Both the position numbers and the translations under genes were made by a program. The notes beneath the pieces were generated by a model. The model worked only from the letters and a program-made list of their open reading frames with translations, was not told where the DNA came from and searched no databases. From assembly GCF_020164535.1 (NCBI RefSeq), contig NZ_JAIQZC010000001.1:620001-684000 (forward strand): 64,000 bases of DNA, in the 5' to 3' direction. Shown here piece by piece: positions 18,322-25,232 of the stretch (the first letter of the stretch is position 1; every line of letters starts with the position of its first letter). Source of the DNA: Psychroflexus montanilacus. GTDB lineage: Bacteria > Bacteroidota > Bacteroidia > Flavobacteriales > Flavobacteriaceae.

Positions 18322-18338
18322 CCCCTCCAAAGGAGGGG
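18322..18338 (+). terminator. Short GC-rich hairpin after pepD
   Basis: CCCCTCC-AAA-GGAGGGG is a perfect 7-bp stem 12 bp after the pepD stop. There is no strong U-tract, so it may be a weak terminator or a repeat of the CCTCCCCTAGCCCCTCC type common between genes in this phylum. Confidence 0.4.
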
Positions 18339-18369
18339 AATTTAGCGTAGCGGAATCAAGAATCTCTTT

Positions 18370-18815
18370 ATAACTGTCATTCTGAATGAAATGAAGAATC
18401 TCAAGTATCGAAAAGCATTAAAGATTCGATATGAAAAGATTCCTCCGTCGTCGGAATGAGACTCGGGATTGTCATTCTGAATGCAGTGAAACGGAATGAA
18501 GAATCTTAACTATCGAAAAACTCTAATGAATCCAATGATGAAAAGATTCCTCGTCGAAGCAAAAAAGCTTCTCTGTCGGAATGACAAGCATCACTGTCAT
18601 TCAGAGGGAGACTTTAGTCGACTGATGAATCTCAATTGACGAAAAGCATTAAGAAATTCCATATAAAAAAGATTCCTCGTCGTTTCTCTTCCCTCGGAAT
18701 GACACTCAGCATTGTCATTCAGAAGGAGACTACAGTAGACTGATGAATCTCAATTGTCTAAAAGCATTGAAGAAACTCAGTGATGAAAAGATTCCTCCAT
18801 AAGTCGGAATGACAC
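18370..18815. repeat. Family A dyad-symmetric repeats, left block (four copies)
   Basis: Four head-to-tail units of about 90-115 bp begin near 18375, 18471, 18592 and 18712. Each opens with TGTCATTC and closes with GAATGACA or a variant, giving terminal inverted repeats. Inside is a second dyad, GAAGAATCT or GATGAATCTC with AGATTCCTC. Two subtypes alternate: TCTGAATG..GAATGAAGAATCT and TCAG..GGAGAC..AGTCGACTGATGAATCTC. The last unit ends one base before the stop codon of the GIY-YIG gene. Short open frames inside these repeats are not believed to be genes. Confidence 0.85.
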
Positions 18816-19121
18816 TCAAATTTCATTATTCAAAAACCTCCAATTTGGATTAAACTCTTCAATCAAAGCTTCCTTTTTCGATCTTCTGTAACCTTTAATT
18901 TGCTTTTCGCGATCAATAGCTTGGTTTATATCTGGAAAGTGCTCGTAATAAATCATGTAATAACATCTATATTTAGTTGTAAAAGCTTTAGAAAACGCAG
19001 TTGGGTTTTTATGAAAATAAAGTCTTACTTTCAAATCATTTGTAACTCCTGTATACAATACAGTTTTACTTTTATTGGTTAAAATATAGACGTAGTAATT
19101 ATGTGTTCCTAGAGTTTTCAA
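18816..19121 (-). CDS. Small GIY-YIG nuclease-domain protein embedded in family A repeats
   Basis: A 101-residue protein that is little more than one GIY-YIG domain. The GIY strand is YYVYILTNK (residues 8-16) and the YIG strand is LYTGVTNDLKVRLYFHK with the catalytic Arg. A conserved YYEHFPDINQAIDREKQIKGYRRSKKEALI supplies the Glu. It belongs to the short UPF0213/COG2827-like group, whose biological role is poorly known. Its stop codon abuts a family A repeat (GAATGACAC), and a partial repeat lies just upstream of its start, so the gene sits inside the array. The second gene of this type (58668) also sits inside a repeat array. Confidence 0.88.
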   Translation of the reverse strand: MKTLGTHNYYVYILTNKSKTVLYTGVTNDLKVRLYFHKNPTAFSKAFTTKYRCYYMIYYEHFPDINQAIDREKQIKGYRRSKKEALIEEFNPNWRFLNNEI

Positions 19122-19164
19122 CTGACCTATTTAAATACAACACCATCTAAATTAATAAAAAAAC

Positions 19165-19912
19165 TATTATCGCCGGAATGACAAGCATCACTGTCATTCT
19201 GAATGAAATGAAGAATCTCAACTATCGAAAAGCATTAAAGATTCGATTTAAAAAGATTCCTCCTTCGTCGGAATGACACTCAGCATTGTCATTCTGCCTG
19301 CCCGCCTTAGGCGTGGAATGCAGTGAAACGGAATGAAGAATCTCTACTGTCGTGAAACATAAAAGAATTCTAATGAAAAGATTCCTCGTCGAAGCAAAAA
19401 AAGCTTCTCTGTCGGAATGACAAACATCACTGTCGTTCAGAAGGAGTCGAAAGACGACTGATGAATCTCTACTTCCGAAAAGCATTAAAGATTCGATTTA
19501 AAAAGATTCCTCGTCGTTTCACCTCCCTCGGAATGAGACTCGGCATTGTCATTCTGAATGTAGCGTAGCGGAATGAAGAATCTCTTTTTAACTGTCATTC
19601 AGATGGAGACGTCAGTCGACTGATGAATCTCAATTGACGAAAAGCATTAAAGATTCGATATGAAAAGATTCCTCCGTCGTCGGAATGACAATAGGGATTG
19701 TCATTCTGAATGTAGCGCAGCGGAATGAAGAATCTCAACTGTCAAAAAGCATTAAAGATTCGGTATGAAAAGATTCCTCCTTCGTCGGAATGACACACGG
19801 GATTGTCATTCAGATGGAGACGTCAGTCGACTGATGAATCTCTACTCCCGAAAAGCATTAAAGATTCGATTTAAAAAGATTCCTCGTCGTTTCACTTCCC
19901 TCGGAATGACAA
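19165..19912. repeat. Family A dyad-symmetric repeats, right block (partial plus about seven copies)
   Basis: It begins with a truncated 3' half (CGCCGGAATGACA near 19170). Units then start near 19191, 19286, 19431, 19547 (truncated), 19590, 19698 and 19803, with the same ends and alternating subtypes as the left block. The unit at 19286 has an insertion containing CCTGCCCGCCTTAGGCGTGG. The block ends about 10 bp from the stop of the next gene. There are no genes here. Confidence 0.85.
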
Positions 19913-19920
19913 AAATAAAA

Positions 19921-21384
19921 CTACAAATCAAACCTCACCCCAATTTGAAAATTATTCATATCCATCGGACTATTTCTAAAAATAGGATTGATATTGTATT
20001 GTGCAAAGATGGAAAAGTCATCCCAACCGACGTAAGTACTTAAGCCGTACAAAATATTGTTGGTATTGAAATCGTCTCTTTGTCGTTCACGAATTCTTTT
20101 GCCCAAATTATCAGTGTATTTCAATTTTTGGGTATTGAGTACATTTAAACCTACAAAGCCTCCAAAGCCGAATTTAAAATTATGATCTAGAAAATAAGCC
20201 TTCCCAGTTTTTTCGTTGAGTCTAGCATCCGATTTACCAATTTGGAAATGAACCGGGAAAATCAAATTGTCCATTCTGAATTTGTTTTTTCGCAAATTGA
20301 AGTCAAAGTCTTCAATAGTGGTTTGTGTTCCATCTGTTACAAATGTGCGATTTCCCTCAGGTTTTAGGCCATTAAACTGGAGAGAAACACCATACTTAAT
20401 GCGAAGCCAATTGCTTTTTTCAAACACTCTAAAATCTCTTGCATAGCCGATTTCTAAGGTTCTGCTTCCTGCAAATCGTATTCCTGTATCATCCAAAGAC
20501 CCACCGTCTGGCATAGCATTATTAAACGCAAGACCAAGCACCAAAAACTCATCTGCAGAGCGATTGAAGGTTTTCACTTGATCTTTGTTTTCAGAAGTAA
20601 CTCTAACTCGTTTTGAGGTATTAGACTCGATTTTATTGTTAGAAAACGCACTAATTTCATCCTTTTCTGTGATGCTTATCAAATTCCAACCCCCAAGGTT
20701 GATGTTAAGCTCAGATTTACCATCAGAATAACCTTGATCTGTATAGATATCTTCTTGATTACGTTCAAAATACTCAATGCTGTTTTCAATAATCGCCAAT
20801 TGATTTTCAATATTTTTGGCAGACTTTTCGGCTAGATTCATTTTTAGACTGTCGATTTCTCTTCTGGATAAGTCTTCGTCTGCATTCAGTTCAGCAATAG
20901 CAGCTTTCAGTTTTTCTTTTTCTTTCTTTTGCACTTGCTCTTTTTTGGCTTCCAGCTCTTTAAGTCTTTTGGCCACCTTTTTATCGTTCATATAACTTTT
21001 GTCACTGCCTGATGTCTTTACATCGTCTTGCGTTATGAAAAATTTACAGGTCTTATCCGGGCAATCGAAGGTGTAACTGTCCCAGGTTGTTCCAGACAAA
21101 CCTTCCAGAGTTAAGGTTTCTCTCTTCAGGTTAATCTTAATGTAAAATGAAGTATTTTCAAGTTCGTTTTCATCACTAAATGTACCGTAATTGCTCACGT
21201 AATAAGTATTAGAAAGGACGCTGTAGGTTTGCAACTCTTTCCAGGCTGTCCCATAGTTGGAAGACATTCTAAGCCCTCCATCTTCGATGTCGAGTTCAAA
21301 GGAAAACTCTTTGTTTTGAGCCACTAGTTGAGTGCTCCAGAAATTAGCTAAAATTGCTAAAATGATAGTTAGTTTTATAGGCAT
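19921..21384 (-). CDS. Secreted protein with coiled coil and C-terminal barrel, sigma-operon output
   Basis: A 487-residue protein with a signal peptide in MPIKLTIILAILANFW..VAQ. The start at 21384 was chosen because upstream in-frame ATGs would bury the signal. Residues about 25-125 are an unassigned beta-rich domain. Residues about 130-210 are highly charged and coiled-coil-like (repeated KKEK, KLKAAIAELN, LEAK). From about residue 240 the pattern is an outer membrane barrel (RTLEIGYARDF, IKYGVSLQFNGL, FGFGGFVGLN, FQIGVRFDL). It ends a three-gene operon with an ECF sigma factor and a membrane protein, so it is probably their main target or effector. Similar sigma/anti-sigma/barrel operons are common in Flavobacteriia. 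Confidence 0.75.
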   Translation of the reverse strand: MPIKLTIILAILANFWSTQLVAQNKEFSFELDIEDGGLRMSSNYGTAWKELQTYSVLSNTYYVSNYGTFSDENELENTSFYIKINLKRETLTLEGLSGTTWDSYTFDCPDKTCKFFITQDDVKTSGSDKSYMNDKKVAKRLKELEAKKEQVQKKEKEKLKAAIAELNADEDLSRREIDSLKMNLAEKSAKNIENQLAIIENSIEYFERNQEDIYTDQGYSDGKSELNINLGGWNLISITEKDEISAFSNNKIESNTSKRVRVTSENKDQVKTFNRSADEFLVLGLAFNNAMPDGGSLDDTGIRFAGSRTLEIGYARDFRVFEKSNWLRIKYGVSLQFNGLKPEGNRTFVTDGTQTTIEDFDFNLRKNKFRMDNLIFPVHFQIGKSDARLNEKTGKAYFLDHNFKFGFGGFVGLNVLNTQKLKYTDNLGKRIRERQRDDFNTNNILYGLSTYVGWDDFSIFAQYNINPIFRNSPMDMNNFQIGVRFDL

Positions 21385-21465
21385 GATGTTTAGGTTTTTA
21401 AAATTGAACATAGGTATAGCAGTCACGTTTTAAATAGGGCGCCAACATGTCTGTATTATGATATA

Positions 21466-22125
21466 TTATCTAGCTCCAAGGCTGGATTTTAATTCGTTAT
21501 AATTGACTTCTATCAATTTCCAGATTTTATCTTTAAAAGAGTTAGTATCCTCAAGGTCGACCTCAGCCAGTAAAGATTCTGCAGAGATTTGATCAAAAAT
21601 CTGTTGGTCTTTTTCTGAAGATAATTTCGTTCTGGCTTGGGCCAGCAGAGTATCTACTTCATCAAAGTTCTGTTTGCTGTAGCGCTCTTTTTCAAGCTCC
21701 TGCTCTACCTCAGCTAATAAGGTGTTGGCTTTTAGCTGTGTAGGTGTTAGATTAGTATTGCTATAAAATTTCAGAATTTCGATGGCTGAATTTGGTTTTG
21801 GATACGCTATTGGTATCATCTGTATTCCGTTGCTTTTTAGTTGATTTACTAAAGCCATACTTTCTCTTTCAATACCTATTACATTAGGTTTTCTTTCTTC
21901 TGAATTTACAATAGATTTATTAGTGCTGGTCGAAAAATACAAAGGGGTAAGTAAAACTAAAAGCCCGATAAACCCAGCGGCAATACCGCTCCAAAGCCAA
22001 AGGCTTTTAGTTTTATTTGTGCGAGAAGTGGCTAATTCTCCGGTGATTTTTCCCCAGGCTTCATCAGTAGGTTGAATCTCCCGCTGACTGAATTTATGCT
22101 GTATATCGTTTTTAAACTTGTCCAT
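21466..22125 (-). CDS. Single-pass membrane protein, probable anti-sigma partner
   Basis: A 219-residue protein with a cytoplasmic N-terminus of about 40 residues (PTDEAWGKITGEL), one transmembrane helix (residues about 42-65, LWLWSGIAAGFIGLLVLLTP) and a helical periplasmic region rich in LLAEVEQELEKE-type repeats. Its start overlaps the end of the sigma gene by 14 bases, which is the usual arrangement for an ECF sigma factor and its anti-sigma factor. No zinc-binding anti-sigma motif is visible, so the role is inferred from context and topology. Confidence 0.7.
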   Translation of the reverse strand: MDKFKNDIQHKFSQREIQPTDEAWGKITGELATSRTNKTKSLWLWSGIAAGFIGLLVLLTPLYFSTSTNKSIVNSEERKPNVIGIERESMALVNQLKSNGIQMIPIAYPKPNSAIEILKFYSNTNLTPTQLKANTLLAEVEQELEKERYSKQNFDEVDTLLAQARTKLSSEKDQQIFDQISAESLLAEVDLEDTNSFKDKIWKLIEVNYNELKSSLGAR

Positions 22126-22675
22126 GAGAGGAGGATCTATGCGTTTCTAATTTAGTTTTGAGCAGTCGCTTGGCCTTGAAAAGCTGCGATCTCGAGGTGG
22201 CTTCTGAAATATTTAGTGTTTTGGCGATGGCCTTATGAGAATAGTCTTCTATCACATGCATGCTAAACACGAGTTTGTAGCCTTCTGGCAATTCATCTAT
22301 AAAACCCTGGAGTTCATCCACAGACCATTCGGTGAGGCTTGGCATGTCGACTTCTTCGTATTGATCGAAGCTATCGGTGGAGAATTCAAGCTGCTTTTGT
22401 CGTCTCAAAAAATCAATAGCTGTTGTAACCATAATTCTGCGAACCCAGCCTTCAAAACTGCCTTTGTTTTCGAAGTGATTGAGGTTTTTAAAAACTTTTA
22501 CAAAAGCGGTGGACATCACATCTTCAGCATGCTGAAGGTCTGAAATGTAAAGCCTACACACCGACAACATTTTGGGAGCAAACTGCTTGTAGAGCCTATA
22601 CTGCGCTTTTTGGTTGTGGCGCTGAGCTTCGCTGATGGTTTGCTCTAAGTCTTTATGTAGTTGTATCAGTTTCAC
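22112..22675 (-). CDS. ECF-type RNA polymerase sigma-70 factor
   Basis: A 187-residue sigma factor with region 2 (YKQFAPKMLSVCRLYISDLQHAEDVMSTAFVKVF is read as separate pieces: YKQFAPKML, DAEDV-like HAEDVMSTAF, and the WVRRIMVTTAIDFLRR promoter-melting helix) and region 4 (LPEGYKLVFSMHVIEDYSHK then IAKTLNISEATSRSQLFKAK, the -35-binding helix-turn-helix). Its regulon is unknown, but the co-transcribed membrane protein and barrel protein are the obvious candidates. An inverted repeat and a hairpin lie just upstream. Confidence 0.9.
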   Translation of the reverse strand: MKLIQLHKDLEQTISEAQRHNQKAQYRLYKQFAPKMLSVCRLYISDLQHAEDVMSTAFVKVFKNLNHFENKGSFEGWVRRIMVTTAIDFLRRQKQLEFSTDSFDQYEEVDMPSLTEWSVDELQGFIDELPEGYKLVFSMHVIEDYSHKAIAKTLNISEATSRSQLFKAKRLLKTKLETHRSSSHGQV

Positions 22676-22688
22676 AATTGAAATAGGT

Positions 22689-22704
22689 GTCTATAAATAT
22701 AGAC
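22689..22704. promoter_or_regulatory. Perfect inverted repeat upstream of the sigma gene
   Basis: GTCTATA-AA-TATAGAC has 7-bp arms with a two-base centre. It starts 14 bp upstream of the sigma factor start codon. It could be an operator or a leader hairpin; no binding protein can be named. Confidence 0.4.
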
Positions 22705-22707
22705 GAT

Positions 22708-22734
22708 AAAAAAGCCTTCAGCGTTGCCTGAAGG
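22708..22734 (-). terminator. Hairpin with U-tract between rnpB and the sigma operon
   Basis: CCTTCAG-cgttgc-CTGAAGG (22715-22734) is followed on the minus strand by a run of U (22708-22713). It would stop transcripts coming from rnpB. A possible -7 element (TAAATTTG on the minus strand, 22737-22744) lies just before it, so it might instead act as an attenuator of the sigma operon. Confidence 0.55.
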
Positions 22735-22861
22735 TTCAAATTTATTTTGAAAACGTTTTAAGTTTCATCCTCACCAGACATCCGCTCTTAGGTTATACGG
22801 GGGTTGAGGCAATTATCGTGAAGTGGATAAATTTATTCTGCACAAATTCAGAAAAGAAAAA

Positions 22862-23194
22862 AAGCAGGTCTGTAAGCCGGATTCTGTCCCCAATAGTTGG
22901 GTCCCTATCATTTATCTAGGATTTTTGTTGCCAAAAATCTCGATCTGTTTACCCTCCAAGATTGGGCGCACAACCCTCAAGCCTTGGTTTACATAACATT
23001 TCACCACATAGAGTTTACCGATTTCACTACAGCCGAACTGTACTTGCTTTCTGTTGCACTGGTCCTTCCCGCCAAAGGCGGACGACGGGTGTTACCCGCT
23101 ATGTTGTGCTATGGTGTCCGGACTTTCCTCTCTCCCGTCCCAATCCCGATAGCTATCGGGATCGGGACGGGACAGCGATAGGGCGACCTGCAAC
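22862..23194 (-). ncRNA. rnpB: RNase P RNA (bacterial type A)
   Basis: On the minus strand the conserved core GAGGAAAGTCCGGAC appears near the 5' end. The 3' end carries CCGGCTTACAGACC. The two ends pair as helix P1 (GCAGGTC at 23185-23191 with GACCTGC at 22864-22870), followed by a U-tract. Length is about 330 nt. The RNA is the catalytic part of the enzyme that trims tRNA 5' ends. Two peripheral helices are unusual: one near the 5' end is a long perfect-looking hairpin around CCCGATAGCTATCGGG, and another contains GTCCGCCTTTGGCGG. Both motifs also occur in intergenic repeats elsewhere in the window. Apparent open frames across this region are not genes. Confidence 0.93.
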
Positions 23195-23195
23195 G

Positions 23196-23203
23196 CAAAA
23201 GTA
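23196..23203 (-). promoter_or_regulatory. -7 element (TACTTTTG) for rnpB
   Basis: On the minus strand this exact TAnnTTTG match sits 4 bp before the first base of helix P1, at the expected distance from an RNA 5' end. Confidence 0.6.
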
Positions 23204-23346
23204 GGGTTAATTTTGGGATATGGGTAGTGGTTTATTCGTGTATTCGTATAATCGAATAGTCGTTTAATGGTAAATTTTGAATTAAGAATTTTCAATTTTC
23301 CTACCTTCTATTCCCTACTCCCTAAATCCTCCTCAAAGACTCAGAA

Positions 23347-24252
23347 CTACTTCGTCTTTAATTTTAAAGCGCGATCGGGGTAATCGGTAATCAAACCATC
23401 AACTCCATACTTCAATAACGTTTTCATTTGCTCTAATTCGTTGACCGTCCATGGAATGACTTGGATGCCTTTCTCATGTGCCTCAGCTACAAGCTTTTTG
23501 TTCACCAAAGGAAAATAAGGACTATAGATCTCAGGTTCAAAACCCAAGTCATTTAAAGCTGTATCAAAATCTGTGTTATACACCAAAGCGGCTAATTTGA
23601 CGTTGGGATAAGCCTTATGCAATTCTTTTAAAACTCTAAAATCAAAGCTCTGCAAATTCACCCGGTTTATATCTGTTTCTTCCAGCAACAGATCCATGAC
23701 CATCTTGACGAATTCAGATGGTTTGGGATGAAAAAGGTCATCACCTTCAGGAAGGCTTTTTAGTTCGATATTGTAAGCGATTTCTTTACCGTGATTTTTA
23801 CGAAGGCTATCCGCCATTTGGAGCACTTCCCTAAGTAAAGGTTTGTAGGCCGACTCTAACTTTTGTTCTGGAAAAGCTGGATTATATTTGCTCCCACAAT
23901 CAAAACGTTTCACCTCCTCATAAGTCATTTGGTAGATATTAAATGACTTTTCATTAGCTTTTTCAATGTCATTTCCATCAGCATCCAAACAAATATCGGC
24001 ATTCATCCAGGGTTCATGAGAAACGATAATTTGTTTGTCCTTGGTCACCGCCAAGTCCAATTCAAGGGTGTTCACACCCAGTTCCAAAGCCTTTTGAAAC
24101 GCTTGCAAGGTGTTTTCTGGCGCAAGCCCTCTTGCTCCTCTATGACCCTGAAGATCAAACTTATATGTGGTTGATTTTGAAATAGCCTTGTCGTTTTGAG
24201 TTTGAGCATTTACTGTGGGTAAGGTAAGTAATAGCATGAGTAGATATTTCAT
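23347..24252 (-). CDS. Glycerophosphodiester phosphodiesterase, exported
   Basis: A 301-residue protein with a signal peptide (residues 1-16, TVNAQ). The GDPD TIM-barrel signature is complete: HRGARGLAPENTLQAF (catalytic His and Arg), then LELDLAVTKD (metal-binding Glu and Asp) and the second catalytic His in VSHEPW. Later come YNIELKS and QSFDFRVL. The enzyme splits glycerophosphodiesters from phospholipids into glycerol-3-phosphate and an alcohol in the periplasm. It is the third gene of a minus-strand operon with a hydrolase and a TonB-dependent receptor. The upstream hydrolase stop and its start share a base (TAATG), implying coupled translation. Confidence 0.9.
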   Translation of the reverse strand: MKYLLMLLLTLPTVNAQTQNDKAISKSTTYKFDLQGHRGARGLAPENTLQAFQKALELGVNTLELDLAVTKDKQIIVSHEPWMNADICLDADGNDIEKANEKSFNIYQMTYEEVKRFDCGSKYNPAFPEQKLESAYKPLLREVLQMADSLRKNHGKEIAYNIELKSLPEGDDLFHPKPSEFVKMVMDLLLEETDINRVNLQSFDFRVLKELHKAYPNVKLAALVYNTDFDTALNDLGFEPEIYSPYFPLVNKKLVAEAHEKGIQVIPWTVNELEQMKTLLKYGVDGLITDYPDRALKLKTK

Positions 24253-25208
24253 TAGTCTTTTATTTTATCATTAATAAATTCCTGACTTTCTTCCAAAACG
24301 GACTCCCAGTCCTTGGACCTAAGGTCACTGGCAATCACGTGATTTCCTGTCTCTGGAAAAGCTTGCTTTTGCTTTAACTCTTTAGGAGTTCCTAATTGAT
24401 CGTACATCTCTAACATGGCTTGAACAGAAACCACCTTGTCTTGTTCATCCTCGTTTTTGTAATAATACGCCATAAAAACAGGGCATTCAACAGCCTTAAA
24501 GGTTTCTGGCGTCATCGTTTCTTTGAGCATGCCAATCAGTGCAACATAAGCATTGATATGATATTCGGTTGACCAGTAATTTGACTCCGGCTCTGGGCGA
24601 TCCATTTTTTGCACTTCACCTCCAATCATAGATTTGAACATCTCACGACCTTTGTCTGTTGTAATTTGAGACATCATAGGATTTTTTAGTCCTACGAATG
24701 GTGAATACATAACTAATCCTGCAATATCATCGTGCTTGGAAGCTAAATGAAGACTAAGAGTGCCGCCTGTTGAAGTGCTTATCAAAATTACTTTTTTTCC
24801 TAAACGTCTTCCAACATCAAGCGCTTCTTCCGCTGACTCCAGATACTTTTCTTTGGTCAATTCTTTAAATCCTTCCACTCCACTTCTGCCGTGTCCTTTA
24901 AGCCTTGCATAAAATACATTGGCTTCAAATGCTTTGGCTAATTTAGAAATTACCGGTTCTGCTTCCATCCTACTTGCACCGAAACCATGTAGATAGACAA
25001 ATACCAAATCTGTAGGTATTCCAGGGTCCTTTGCCCAGGAAATCATGGCATTGTTATCCTTTTTTAAGTCTGGAATGTTAGATTCTTGCTTCTCGATCCA
25101 CTGTTCGATATTTTCAATTGAATATGCTTGTGCAGATTGAGCAGAAAGCTGTGGAGAAATCCACAGCATCCAGCTCATGATAAGTATAAGTTTTGAAACT
25201 TTTTTCAT
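24252..25208 (-). CDS. Secreted alpha/beta hydrolase
   Basis: A 318-residue protein with a signal peptide (residues 1-24, LSAQSAQA). The fold's oxyanion segment is VYLHGFGASRMEAEP. The nucleophile elbow is ISTSTGGTLSL, where the Gly before the Ser motif is replaced (STSTGG). The catalytic His is likely in ETGNHVIAS near the C-terminus, and an Asp lies in the loop before it. KGHGRSG marks a serine aminopeptidase/monoglyceride-lipase-like branch. Lying between a TonB-dependent receptor and a phosphodiesterase, it may deacylate a lipid-derived substrate; this is inference from context. Confidence 0.82.
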   Translation of the reverse strand: MKKVSKLILIMSWMLWISPQLSAQSAQAYSIENIEQWIEKQESNIPDLKKDNNAMISWAKDPGIPTDLVFVYLHGFGASRMEAEPVISKLAKAFEANVFYARLKGHGRSGVEGFKELTKEKYLESAEEALDVGRRLGKKVILISTSTGGTLSLHLASKHDDIAGLVMYSPFVGLKNPMMSQITTDKGREMFKSMIGGEVQKMDRPEPESNYWSTEYHINAYVALIGMLKETMTPETFKAVECPVFMAYYYKNEDEQDKVVSVQAMLEMYDQLGTPKELKQKQAFPETGNHVIASDLRSKDWESVLEESQEFINDKIKD

Positions 25209-25232
25209 GGTTTTTGCTTTTTATAAAGCTAA

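Noticed and set aside
19222-19485. Minus-strand frame of 87 codons
   Set aside because: It is composed entirely of family A repeat sequence and is interrupted in the other copies.
18370-19912. Possible CRISPR array
   Set aside because: Units are contiguous and dyad-symmetric with no unique spacers of constant length, and no cas genes are near.
19765-20043. Plus-strand frame of 92 codons
   Set aside because: It begins in a family A repeat and continues antisense to the barrel gene; no independent support.
22897-23295. Several short open frames on both strands
   Set aside because: They lie over the RNase P RNA gene, whose conserved core and terminal helix are unmistakable.
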